Source of the DNA: Lachnospiraceae bacterium
Lineage (GTDB): Bacteria; Bacillota; Clostridia; Lachnospirales; Lachnospiraceae
NCBI GenBank assembly: GCA_017621815.1
Contig: JAGASK010000013.1
Coordinates: 1 to 64,000, forward strand
DNA: 64,000 bases
Reading direction: 5' to 3'
Below are positions 40,277 to 48,993 of the stretch, one piece after another. The notes beneath the pieces are model-generated. The model had not been told where the DNA came from and searched no databases. It was given only the letters and a program-made list of their open reading frames with translations. How positions within the stretch are numbered: the stretch's first letter is position 1; the number at the start of each line of letters is the position of its first letter. The translations under genes and the position numbers were made by a program.

Positions 40277-41638
40277 ATGAATAAGGATCTTACAGTAGGA
40301 AAGCCGGGAACGGTGCTGTGGAAATTTTGCCTGCCTTTGTTCGGCAGTATTATTTTTCAGCAGCTTTATAATATTGCGGACAGCCTTGTGGCAGGAAAGT
40401 TCGTAGGAGAAAATGCGCTGGCAGCAGTGGGAAACAGTTACGAAATAACCCTCATATTTATTGCCTTTGCCTTTGGCTGCAATATCGGATGCTCAGTGAT
40501 AGTGTCGCAGCTTTTCGGTGCAAAAAATTATAAGGATATGAAGACAGCTGTTTACACAACTTTGATTTCCAGCGCTGTTTTATGTGCTGTTTTGATGCTG
40601 GCGGGAATTATAGGCTGCAGAGGTTTATTGAATTTAATACATACGCCGGAAGAAATTTTTGCGGATTCCAGGCTGTATCTTGACATTTATATATGGGGGC
40701 TTCCGTTTTTGTTCTTTTATAATATTGCAACAGGTATTTTTTCAGCTCTTGGGGATTCCAAAACGCCTTTTGTTTTTCTGGCAATTTCATCAACCTCCAA
40801 CATTCTTATGGACATTTTGTTTGTAGCTGCTTTTCATATGGGAGTGGCAGGCGTTGCCTGGGCAACCTTCATCTGTCAGGGTGTGAGCTGTGTACTTTCC
40901 ATTGTAGTTGTGTTTAAGCGGCTTGCGGGAATGCATATCGAGGGAAAAACAGTATGGTATTCCTTTGATATTTTTAAGAAAATTGCCGTTATTGCCATTC
41001 CAAGTATTCTGCAGCAAAGCTTTATTTCCGTGGGAAATATTATTATTCAAAGCGTTATCAACAGTTTCGGAGCAGGGGTAATAGCAGGTTATGCCGCTGC
41101 AGTGAAGCTGAACAATCTTGTCATTACCTCCTTTACGACCCTGGGAAATGGTATTTCCAATTTTACAGCCCAGAATATGGGAGCAGGAATCCTGGCGAGA
41201 GTCAGGGAAGGCTTTAAAGTGGGAGTCAGGATGGTATGGATGATTTGTGTACCCATTGTAATCCTTTATCTGGCAGCAGGAAAAGTCCTGGTGAATTTCT
41301 TTATGAACGAGCCGTCTGCAGTTGCCACAAGTACCGGAGTGCAGTTCCTGTATATTGTAACGCCGTTTTACTTTGTGATATCCCTGAAGCTTGTTGCCGA
41401 TGGAATCTTAAGAGGTGCGGGCCTGATGAAGCAATTTATGATTGGAACTTTTACGGACCTGATTTTGAGGGTGGTGCTGGCTGAGATACTTGCAAGACAG
41501 GTGGGCGCTGTGGGAATCTGGTGTGCATGGCCCATTGGCTGGAGCACTGCCATGATATTGTCGGTTTTGTTTTACAGGAACGGACCGTGGAAAAAGAAAA
41601 AGCAGGTAAATGCTGCCGCCCGGTTTCGTGACAGGTAA
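40277..41638 (+). CDS. MATE family efflux transporter
   Basis: About 453 residues, twelve membrane helices in two halves. Typical MATE pieces are FQQLYNIADSLVAGKFVG, AVGNSYEITLIFIAFAFGCN, and in the second half GNIIIQSVINSFGAGVIAGY and AQNMGAG. The probable start is ATG 40277 behind GGAAGGA, or ATG 40268; the frame continues upstream to 40160 without an RBS. It probably exports cationic or aromatic compounds by Na+ or H+ antiport. It is likely controlled by the divergent LysR gene. Confidence 0.88.
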   Translation: MNKDLTVGKPGTVLWKFCLPLFGSIIFQQLYNIADSLVAGKFVGENALAAVGNSYEITLIFIAFAFGCNIGCSVIVSQLFGAKNYKDMKTAVYTTLISSAVLCAVLMLAGIIGCRGLLNLIHTPEEIFADSRLYLDIYIWGLPFLFFYNIATGIFSALGDSKTPFVFLAISSTSNILMDILFVAAFHMGVAGVAWATFICQGVSCVLSIVVVFKRLAGMHIEGKTVWYSFDIFKKIAVIAIPSILQQSFISVGNIIIQSVINSFGAGVIAGYAAAVKLNNLVITSFTTLGNGISNFTAQNMGAGILARVREGFKVGVRMVWMICVPIVILYLAAGKVLVNFFMNEPSAVATSTGVQFLYIVTPFYFVISLKLVADGILRGAGLMKQFMIGTFTDLILRVVLAEILARQVGAVGIWCAWPIGWSTAMILSVLFYRNGPWKKKKQVNAAARFRDR

Positions 41639-41743
41639 AAAAGAATAGAAATTTACTAAAAATCAGAGGATTGATTATAGAAGAATTTTTCCGTAAATGA
41701 TATAATTTTCTCATAAACTATTTTTGAATAAGGAGAAAAAGCT

Positions 41744-42880
41744 ATGGAAAGAAGAAAGATGGAGAATCTCGGAATTGAAACATCACTTCTTGGTTTTGGA
41801 TGTATGCGTTTTCCCAAAACGGAAGATGGCAGTATTAATGAGCCCGAAGCCGAAAGAATGATAGATAAAGCTATTGCAGAGGGCGTTAATTACATAGATA
41901 CGGCGTATCCGTATCATGAAGGAAACAGCGAAATTGTCGTCGGGAAAATATTGAAAAAGTATGACAGAAGTTCTTTTTATCTGGCAACCAAGCTGCCTGT
42001 ATGGCTGGTAAATACGGTTGAAGATGTGGATAAATATTTTAACGAACAGCTTGCCAAATTACAGACTGATTATATCGATTTTTATCTGCTGCATGCCATG
42101 AATAAGGAACGCTGGGATAAGATGCTGGAAATCGGATGTGTGAAACGTCTGGAAGAGCTGAAAGCGGAAGGAAAGATTAAGTATCTCGGATTTTCCTTCC
42201 ATGACAGCTATGAAGTATTTGAAGAAATGATAAATTACAGGGATTGGGACTTCTGCCAGATTCAGTTAAATTATATAGATGCCCAGGAGCAGGCAGGCCT
42301 TAAAGGCTATCAGCTTACTGAAAGCAAAAAAGTTCCCCTTATTATTATGGAGCCGGTAAAGGGCGGTTCACTGGCAGCTTTCTCTGATGATATTACAGCT
42401 AAATTAAAGGCGCTGGATGAAAATGCTTCTCCTGCATCCTTTGCTTTAAGGTGGGTAGGAAGCCTTCCCAATGTAAAAGTGATTTTAAGCGGTATGTCCA
42501 CTATGGAGCAGGTGGAAGATAATCTGCATACCTTCGCACAGTTTAAGCCCTTAAGCGAAGAAGAAAAGGCGGTCATTGATGATATCACTGCAATACTGAA
42601 AGGGCGCGTGCAGAATGGCTGTACGGGCTGCCGTTACTGTATGCCCTGTCCTGCAGGAGTGGATATTCCGGGATGCTTCAACGTATGGAACAATTACCAT
42701 GTTTACCAGAATTATAATATCGTAAAGTGGAAATGGGAGGAAGAACTGGGAGAAGCACATCAGGCAAAAAACTGTATTAAGTGCGGCAAATGTGAAAAAT
42801 CCTGTCCTCAGAAGCTTTCTATCCGCCGGGATTTGGAAAAAGTACAGGCCGATTTGGATAAAAAGGAAATGGTTTTGTAA
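41744..42880 (+). CDS. Aldo-keto reductase with C-terminal 4Fe-4S domain
   Basis: A 378-residue protein. The N-terminal AKR barrel (1-275) has the catalytic D-Y pair in NYIDTAYPYHEGNSE, the LQTDYIDFYLLHAM segment and FALRWVGSLPNVKVILSGMS. The C-terminal 90 residues carry cysteine clusters CTGCRYCMPCPAGVDIP and CIKCGKCEKSCP, a ferredoxin-like domain. Such fused reductases are common in Clostridia and probably couple carbonyl reduction to ferredoxin. The RBS is AAGGAG. A VOC-family gene follows 20 bases later, suggesting a shared role in detoxifying reactive aldehydes. Confidence 0.92.
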   Translation: MERRKMENLGIETSLLGFGCMRFPKTEDGSINEPEAERMIDKAIAEGVNYIDTAYPYHEGNSEIVVGKILKKYDRSSFYLATKLPVWLVNTVEDVDKYFNEQLAKLQTDYIDFYLLHAMNKERWDKMLEIGCVKRLEELKAEGKIKYLGFSFHDSYEVFEEMINYRDWDFCQIQLNYIDAQEQAGLKGYQLTESKKVPLIIMEPVKGGSLAAFSDDITAKLKALDENASPASFALRWVGSLPNVKVILSGMSTMEQVEDNLHTFAQFKPLSEEEKAVIDDITAILKGRVQNGCTGCRYCMPCPAGVDIPGCFNVWNNYHVYQNYNIVKWKWEEELGEAHQAKNCIKCGKCEKSCPQKLSIRRDLEKVQADLDKKEMVL

Positions 42881-42900
42881 GACAGAAAGAGGTTTACAGC

Positions 42901-43272
42901 ATGAAATTTAAAATGGTGCATGAAAATTATAATGTGTATGATTTGCAAAAATCATTGGATTTTTATGAAAAGGCTTTGGGACTTACCGAAAAAAGAAGAA
43001 AGGAAGCTTCGGACGGTTCCTTTATCATTGTTTATGTGGCAAATGAGGAAAGTGATTTTGAACTGGAGCTGACCTGGCTGCGGGATATGGACAGGCCCTA
43101 TAACCTGGGAGACTGTGAATTCCATCTGGCTTTTCATGCGGATGATTATGAGGCTGCTCATAAGCTGCATGAGGAAATGGGCTGCATCTGTTATGAAAAT
43201 CCTGAGATGGGAATTTATTTCATTGCAGACCCGGACGGATACTGGCTGGAAATAATACCGGCAGGAAAATAA
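42901..43272 (+). CDS. VOC-family protein, glyoxalase I-like
   Basis: A 123-residue vicinal-oxygen-chelate protein with two beta-alpha-beta-beta-beta repeats. Candidate metal ligands are His7 (KMVHENYNV), Glu in FELELTW, His in FHLAFHADD, and Glu in GYWLEIIP, which is the H/E/H/E set of lactoylglutathione lyase. It is co-transcribed with the aldo-keto reductase. Methylglyoxal detoxification is likely, but the thiol cofactor in these bacteria is not certain. Confidence 0.85.
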   Translation: MKFKMVHENYNVYDLQKSLDFYEKALGLTEKRRKEASDGSFIIVYVANEESDFELELTWLRDMDRPYNLGDCEFHLAFHADDYEAAHKLHEEMGCICYENPEMGIYFIADPDGYWLEIIPAGK

Positions 43273-43290
43273 TACCGGAAAAACGGGTAC

Positions 43291-43346
43291 AGAGCCAAAG
43301 TCAAAGCGGAGAAAGCAGATATACCGCAATGACTTTGGCTCTTGTT
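43291..43346 (+). terminator. Terminator after the VOC gene
   Basis: AGAGCCAAAGTCA (43291-43303) pairs perfectly with TGACTTTGGCTCT (43330-43342). Inside, GCGG (43307-43310) pairs with CCGC (43324-43327). The T-run is short (TGTTC). Confidence 0.7.
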
Positions 43347-43357
43347 CATGATAATAG

Positions 43358-43378
43358 AAAGTTCGCTTTGCGAACTTT
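43358..43378 (+). repeat. 21-bp interspersed hairpin-like repeat, copy B
   Basis: AAAGTTCGC (43358-43366), loop TTT, GCGAACTTT (43370-43378), then TATTGC. This copy is a perfect hairpin and could end transcription. It matches copies A (19550) and C (52344). From here to 43586 I see no gene, only a short TCCG/CGGA hairpin near 43493-43506. Confidence 0.7.
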
Positions 43379-43586
43379 TATTGCTATAAATAAGAAAAGC
43401 ATGGATTTTTACCCACACTTCATTATACATCATACCACATTTTAAAAATAAAGTCTAGTAATTTTTTCTTTTTCCAGTAATAATGATATTAGTCCGCGCA
43501 AGACGGATTTGTGGCTGTAAGAAAGTCAAAAACTACACGGCTGGCACGACCACTTGGTTCGCTGCCCGCAGAAATAAGGAGAGGGG

Positions 43587-46500
43587 ATGCAGATGAAACA
43601 GGAAACAGAAAGAGAAATTACGGGAATATCCAGACAGGCAGAAGAGAGAAATTTAAGGGAAACTCTGAAAGCAGTAAATGCCAATGTGGACAGCTACAGC
43701 AGGGAGTGCGCCAAAATGAAAGCCGATATCGATGAAATGCTGGAGCATTATCATGACAATGATGTGGAGGTTCTCACTATTTTAAACAATACCATTACCC
43801 TGCATGAGCATATGAAGCGTGCCCTTGAAAGAAATGAAAAGGCAAGGAATAAGCCCTATTTTGGAAGAATTGTATACAGCGATGAGACCTATAATAAGGA
43901 AGAATCCATTTATATCGGAAAGGGCGGCATAGCGAAGGATGCCACTCACTTTTTGGTGGTGGACTGGCGGGCGCCGGTTGCAAATGCGTATTATGAAAAC
44001 GGCCTGGGAAAATGCAGTTATCCGGTACCGGGCGGCAAGCGGATTAAAATTAATCTGAAGCTGAAGAGAACTTATGAGATTGAAGAGGGCAGGCTCCTTG
44101 ATTTTTTTGATACAGAGGTTGTGGCAAATGATGATTTGCTGACAAAATATCTGGCAAAAAACAAGCAGGCAGTGCTGGGAGAAATCATTGCCACTATTCA
44201 GAAGGAGCAGAATGAAATTATCAGGAAATCACCTTACCACAATGTGATTGTGCAGGGGGTTGCCGGTTCAGGAAAAACAACCGTTGCCATGCACCGGATT
44301 TCTTATATTCTTTATAATTATCAGGAGCGTTTCAGGCCGGAGGATTTTTATATTGTGGGAAGCAACCGTATTCTGCTCAATTATATTACGGGTGTACTGC
44401 CGGATTTGGACGTTTACGGTATCAGACAGATGACCATGGAACAGCTTTTTGTGCGGCTCCTGTATGAGGATTGGGACGAAAAGAAATACCGGATTTTAAG
44501 CGGCAGTGATATGAATGCAAAGGATGCCGTGAAAGGAACACTGCAATGGTTCCGGGATTTGGAGGAATACTGCCGGAAGCTGGAATGGGAGATGATACCG
44601 AGAAAATCCATATACCTGAATCCCAGGCAGTTTGTAGAAGGAGTAAGGAACGGAAAAACGGGAGTTTATGACGAGACGGAAGGAATGGTAAATCCAAAAG
44701 ATTTAATCCTTCTGGTATCTTCTGAAACTATAGAACGTTATATCCGGCAAAATCCTGCCGTTTCCATTCAAAGTAAAATCGATATGCTGAACGAAAGGCT
44801 CTTAATTAAGATAAAAGATGAATTTCTGGGAAAAGGAGTTACCTATACAGAAAGTGAGAGACGGGCCATTCTTAAGGCTTACAGGGGAAGATACGGAGGA
44901 AAGAGCTTTAAACAGACTATTTTTGATTTATATCAGGCGTTCCTTATGAAGCAGCTTAAAAAAGGACATGATGTGGAGATACATACCACAGAGTTTGATG
45001 TTTATGATTTGGCGGCGCTTGCTTATCTTTATAAAAGGGTAAAGGAGACGGAGGTAATCAGTGAAGCTCATCATGTGGTTATCGATGAGGCACAGGATTT
45101 CGGAATGATGGCATACAGTGTCCTGAAATTCTGCATTAAGGATTGTACTTATACGGTTATGGGAGATGTTTCCCAGAATATTCATTTCGGATATGGGTTA
45201 ATTGACTGGGAGGAACTGAAAGACCTGCTTCTTGCAAATGAAATGGACAGCTTTGGTGTGTTGAAGAAAAGCTACCGTAATACGGTGGAAATTTCGGAAT
45301 TTGCCACCAATATTCTTCATCATGGGAATTTTGCTGTTTATCCTGTAGAGCCGATTATCCGCCATGGAAATCCGGTGCAGCTGTCAGAAGTTTCAGGCAG
45401 TGCATTGATACAAAAGGCAGCAGAAGTCTGCAAAGGCTGGCAGAAAAAAGGACTTGATACAATAGCAGTGGTCTGCCGGAATGGGAAAAGTGCAGAAAAA
45501 GCAGCAAAGGAGCTGGGAAAGTACGCTGATGTAATGGAAAGTGATTTGGAAAGAGCGGTATTCGGCAGCGGAATTATGGTGCTTCCGGTGGAATATACAA
45601 AGGGGCTGGAATTTGATGCCGTGTTGATTCTTGACCCGGACAGACAGGATTATCCTGTGGATGACGGACATGCCAGGCTTTTGTATGTAGCGGCAACCAG
45701 AGCGCTGCATGAGCTGTGCGTTCTGCATGCCGGAAATCTGACAGGGCTTATTGCGGATCCGATTCCGGAAAGGACAGTTCAAAGACCAAAGGTGGAAGAA
45801 AAGACTTCTCAGTTGTTCCGTTCCCCGCAGAAAAAGATTTCCATTGTGCTGGAGCGGACAGGAGAAACAGGAAATAAACCCACAGCCCGGAGCAAAGAAT
45901 CTGAAGGGAAACCCGCAGTTCCGTATCAGGCAGCAGAAAAAAATTCATTTACTTCAGTACCGGTTAAAAATGCCGCCAGAAAGCCGGCATCAGGCACAGG
46001 CAGCAGACAGGCCGGGGAAATGCTGCAGGAAATTTCATTTGGAGATATGCCTGCCACGGAAATTTTACGCCCGGCAGGACACTCCAGAATTGACCTTGCG
46101 GTGAAATGGGTGATGAAACAGCCGGACGGGCTGTATATACAAAGTCGCTACGGAGTGCTGCGTTTAAGTCCCGTGGGCAGCGGAATTATCCGGATTACTT
46201 TTGCAAAGGGACAGCAGATTGAGGCGGGGATAAACGCAAAGATTGCCGTTGACCGGACGGATAAGGCATGGATGTACAGGGAAGCGGGAGCAGTAGTGGA
46301 ACTTATGACAGATGAGCTTTGCCTGCAGGTGGATAAGCTGACAGGCTCTATCCGTTATTTGACAAGAGATAAAAAGCTGCTGCTTTCGGAAAGGCGTAAG
46401 GAAAGCCGCCAGATGGAAACAGGAGCAGACGGAAAAAATAAGTCATGGCTCTTTTTGGAATGGCAGAAGGGCGAAAATCTGTATGGAATGGGCGCAGGGG

Positions 46501-46760
46501 ATAAAAGCGGTCTGAAACTGCGGGGCAGTGCAAGATATATTTCTCATGGAAAAGGTGCAGATGCTTTGCCGTTTCTTCTTTCTGATAAGGGCTATGGCAT
46601 TTTAGTATCTTCGCAGGGTCCTGTATTATGCTGTGATGTTTCTGCCTATGGCTCATATCTTTATGAGGAAGGTGAAGTGCAGATGGATTATTATTTTATT
46701 ACAGGAAAGCAGCAGAATACTATCTTAAATGCGTATGCTTATCTGTGCGGAAAGCTGTAA
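43587..46760 (+). CDS. HelD-like UvrD-family helicase fused to a GH31 N-terminal-type beta domain
   Basis: A 1057-residue protein. Residues 1-60 form a coiled coil as in HelD. The superfamily 1 motor follows: Walker A GVAGSGKTTVAMHRI near 228, Walker B VIDEAQDFGMM near 498, and LLYVAATRAL near 700. This is the layout of HelD, which removes stalled RNA polymerase. After a low-complexity linker (about 725-830) comes a beta-rich domain (835-1057) with LYIQSRYGVLRLSPVG, ENLYGMGAGDKSGLKLRG, LPFLLSDKGYGILVSSQG and MDYYFITGK. This series is typical of the N-terminal sandwich of GH31 glycosidases, and the protein stops where the catalytic barrel would begin. The RBS AAGGAG supports the start. The fusion's purpose is unknown. 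Confidence 0.82.
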   Translation: MQMKQETEREITGISRQAEERNLRETLKAVNANVDSYSRECAKMKADIDEMLEHYHDNDVEVLTILNNTITLHEHMKRALERNEKARNKPYFGRIVYSDETYNKEESIYIGKGGIAKDATHFLVVDWRAPVANAYYENGLGKCSYPVPGGKRIKINLKLKRTYEIEEGRLLDFFDTEVVANDDLLTKYLAKNKQAVLGEIIATIQKEQNEIIRKSPYHNVIVQGVAGSGKTTVAMHRISYILYNYQERFRPEDFYIVGSNRILLNYITGVLPDLDVYGIRQMTMEQLFVRLLYEDWDEKKYRILSGSDMNAKDAVKGTLQWFRDLEEYCRKLEWEMIPRKSIYLNPRQFVEGVRNGKTGVYDETEGMVNPKDLILLVSSETIERYIRQNPAVSIQSKIDMLNERLLIKIKDEFLGKGVTYTESERRAILKAYRGRYGGKSFKQTIFDLYQAFLMKQLKKGHDVEIHTTEFDVYDLAALAYLYKRVKETEVISEAHHVVIDEAQDFGMMAYSVLKFCIKDCTYTVMGDVSQNIHFGYGLIDWEELKDLLLANEMDSFGVLKKSYRNTVEISEFATNILHHGNFAVYPVEPIIRHGNPVQLSEVSGSALIQKAAEVCKGWQKKGLDTIAVVCRNGKSAEKAAKELGKYADVMESDLERAVFGSGIMVLPVEYTKGLEFDAVLILDPDRQDYPVDDGHARLLYVAATRALHELCVLHAGNLTGLIADPIPERTVQRPKVEEKTSQLFRSPQKKISIVLERTGETGNKPTARSKESEGKPAVPYQAAEKNSFTSVPVKNAARKPASGTGSRQAGEMLQEISFGDMPATEILRPAGHSRIDLAVKWVMKQPDGLYIQSRYGVLRLSPVGSGIIRITFAKGQQIEAGINAKIAVDRTDKAWMYREAGAVVELMTDELCLQVDKLTGSIRYLTRDKKLLLSERRKESRQMETGADGKNKSWLFLEWQKGENLYGMGAGDKSGLKLRGSARYISHGKGADALPFLLSDKGYGILVSSQGPVLCCDVSAYGSYLYEEGEVQMDYYFITGKQQNTILNAYAYLCGKL

Positions 46761-46797
46761 GGAATGCAACAGGAGGAATAGTACTTAAAATACTTCT

Positions 46798-46836
46798 AAA
46801 ATACTACTTTTCAGACGGAAAGTAGTATTTTCTTTT
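46798..46836 (+). terminator. Terminator after the helicase fusion gene
   Basis: AAAATACTACTTT (46798-46810) and AAAGTAGTATTTT (46819-46831) form a perfect 13-bp stem, followed by CTTTTTG. Confidence 0.9.
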
Positions 46837-46912
46837 TGATTTTTTACGGCTAAAATGAAACTGTAATAAAAAAGCAGCTGCAGCAGGAATGAAATAAAAA
46901 GGAGGATTTGTT

Positions 46913-47383
46913 ATGTATTTTCTGTCTATTATCAGTGTAATTATTGCAACCGGAATTATCTGCCTTACATCCATGGGAGTAGGGGGAAACTATATTGTAT
47001 GGAGGATATTTGATGTACCGACGATAATAATGTTTTTATTATTGTTTATTCCTCTTTTGGCATCCAGCGGACTTTGGAAGGATTTTAATAATGCATTCCG
47101 GATTGGCATAGGAAAAAAGAAGACTGAAAACCTGCTGGAATTAAAGCGGGCAGGGGAAGCTGTGGGATTAAGCATTAAAATAACAGGGGCAGCAGCTATG
47201 TTTATTGTGGCAATACAGTTTATTCAGATATTGTATAATCTTGAAGCTCCTTACCTGTTGGGACCCAGCTTTGTGGTGCTGACACTGGCGGTGCTATACG
47301 GTATGGGTCTGATAATGATTTTACTTCCCCTGAAATCTATTTTAAATGTGAAGATTCAGGAGTACATCAGTGGGCAGGAATAG
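46913..47383 (+). CDS. Small membrane protein, MotA/TolQ-like in part
   Basis: A 156-residue protein with four predicted membrane helices (about 3-20, 33-50, 85-107, 118-140). The segment FDVPTIIMFLLLFIPLLASS, followed by a charged loop with NNAFRIGIGKKKTENLLELK, resembles the start of MotA/ExbB-type stator proteins. The family match is weak. It has a clear RBS (AAAGGAGG) and is followed after 17 bases by a membrane-bound LuxR-type regulator, with which it probably works. Confidence 0.6.
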   Translation: MYFLSIISVIIATGIICLTSMGVGGNYIVWRIFDVPTIIMFLLLFIPLLASSGLWKDFNNAFRIGIGKKKTENLLELKRAGEAVGLSIKITGAAAMFIVAIQFIQILYNLEAPYLLGPSFVVLTLAVLYGMGLIMILLPLKSILNVKIQEYISGQE

Positions 47384-47400
47384 CCGTGTGGGAGAAATCG

Positions 47401-48036
47401 ATGAAAAGGCTTGCGTTAGTTATTGGTTATCTGGTTTTGATGTGCATAGTGCTTGGAACGGACAGTCTGCAGCTTTTCAGCCCCGGATTAATCGGAATGT
47501 TTTTGCTTGGAAATATTATTCTGATGCTGCCGTATTGTAAAAAAGGTATAAAGCTGATACAGCTAAAGGAAATTTTCGGACAAAATGCCATGATGGCAGG
47601 CTATCTGGAGGCTTTTATGCTGGTATTTGTGAGACTGCAGAGGAATGAATTGATACAAAGGAGAATTATAAGCGATTTGGCTCTGGACTTAAGACCTGTG
47701 TTTTATGGATTTGTCTGTTATATGATTTGCCGGAAAGGCGCAGAAAAGGGCAGAGAAGAGGGGGCAGGAGAAAAAAATGATACATATGGGGAAAGTGGGC
47801 AGAATATAGCAAAGCAGCATTACGAAGAAAAACTGTCTGATGAGCAGAAGGCAGCATCAGTTCCTGATTTGTCTGTCCTTACCAAACGTGAAAGGCAGAT
47901 AGCGGAACTGATAAAGCGGGGGCTTACCAACAGAGAAATCGGTGAGGAACTTTTTATCTCGGAAACTACGGTTAAAAAGCATGTTTCCAACATATTTGAA
48001 AAGCTGGGAATCGGAAGCCGCAGGGATTTAAAATAG
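47401..48036 (+). CDS. Membrane-anchored LuxR-type HTH regulator
   Basis: About 211 residues. The N-terminal third has two or three hydrophobic helices (ALVIGYLVLMCIVLG, LIGMFLLGNIILMLPY and, less clearly, one before YMICRKGAEKG). A polar linker leads to a LuxR/GerE HTH at the C-terminus: LTKRERQIAELIKRGLTNRE and then ISETTVKKHVSNIFEKLGI. It lacks a receiver domain, so the signal may come through the membrane, perhaps from the MotA-like partner just upstream. ATG 47401 has GGGAG six bases before it; GTG 47386 is an alternative start. Confidence 0.78.
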   Translation: MKRLALVIGYLVLMCIVLGTDSLQLFSPGLIGMFLLGNIILMLPYCKKGIKLIQLKEIFGQNAMMAGYLEAFMLVFVRLQRNELIQRRIISDLALDLRPVFYGFVCYMICRKGAEKGREEGAGEKNDTYGESGQNIAKQHYEEKLSDEQKAASVPDLSVLTKRERQIAELIKRGLTNREIGEELFISETTVKKHVSNIFEKLGIGSRRDLK

Positions 48037-48076
48037 CTTGTCAGCATGTTATACTTGTTTGAAAAGGAGTATAAAA

Positions 48077-48955
48077 ATGGAACAAGCAGTACTGGAAAAA
48101 TATCAGAAAAATGAAGAAGAAGCAGAAATTTCCTTTCTGGAGGACGGAAGGAAAATTACCAATATCGGGAATAAAGCCTTTCTCAGCTGTAAATCGGTAA
48201 AAAAACTGATTCTTGCAGATTCGGTAAAAAAGGTTGGGGACTGGGCTTTTGCTCATATGCAGAATCTGGAAATACTGGTGCTGCCCTGTCATGAGATTGT
48301 TTTTGGAAAAAAGGTCTTTCTGGATTGCGAAAAACTGCAGCAGATTCAGGTAAGGGGAGATGAAAGCGGGAACCCGGGTATGCCCTGGTTCCTTGCGGCT
48401 GCGGTCCGCATATTGAAAAATGAAGGCTTATGCAGGCCGGGGGAAGCAGGAAGCGCCGCAATGCACAGAGAATGGATAAAGGAGTATGACAAGGCTCTTA
48501 TGTATTTTCTCGGTGAAAATGATGAAGAAGGTTTTGAGCCTGTTTTTATCGGATGGTTCCATGTGGAGGATACCGATGAACAGATTCCCCGGTATGTAAA
48601 GAAGAGAAGACAGGAGAAAGCGGAGCTGGTTTTCTTAAGGCTTCTTTATCCTGATTATCTGGAGGAAGCATTAAAGGAAAAGCTGTACTTATATTTAAGG
48701 GAGCATATGACAGAAGAGAGTAAAAGCAGTGAAGATATGTCTGTTCTTTCTATAATATGTGATTCCGGTTTGGAGTATGGAAAAGATATCAGATATATGA
48801 AAATTCTTGAAAAAGCAGGATGCCTTACTATGGAAACTACTGCATTGTTATTGGAAAAAATGCAGGATGCCCCGCCTGAAATCACCGCTTTTTTACTCAG
48901 AAAGGAAGGGGAGTTCAGGCAGGGTGCAGATTATTTTTCGGAATTTGAATTATAA
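48077..48955 (+). CDS. Leucine-rich-repeat (BspA-like) domain protein, cytosolic
   Basis: A 292-residue protein without a signal peptide. Residues 20-95 contain BspA-type leucine-rich repeats (ITNIGNKAFLSCKSVKKLIL, VKKVGDWAFAHMQNLEILVL and a third turn VFGKKVFLDCEKLQQI). The remainder is helical and charged and of unknown fold. ATG 48077 follows AAAAGGAG; the ORF opens earlier at 48038 without RBS. LRR modules bind proteins. The partner is unknown. It ends 38 bases before the convergent sufB gene. Confidence 0.75.
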   Translation: MEQAVLEKYQKNEEEAEISFLEDGRKITNIGNKAFLSCKSVKKLILADSVKKVGDWAFAHMQNLEILVLPCHEIVFGKKVFLDCEKLQQIQVRGDESGNPGMPWFLAAAVRILKNEGLCRPGEAGSAAMHREWIKEYDKALMYFLGENDEEGFEPVFIGWFHVEDTDEQIPRYVKKRRQEKAELVFLRLLYPDYLEEALKEKLYLYLREHMTEESKSSEDMSVLSIICDSGLEYGKDIRYMKILEKAGCLTMETTALLLEKMQDAPPEITAFLLRKEGEFRQGADYFSEFEL

Positions 48956-48993
48956 GGCTGCATGCCGGGGCATTCTGCAGAAGGGAAAGAAGG

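Noticed and set aside
43511-43735. 74-codon frame before the helicase gene
   Set aside because: It overlaps the start of the helicase in another frame and has no RBS or recognisable domain.
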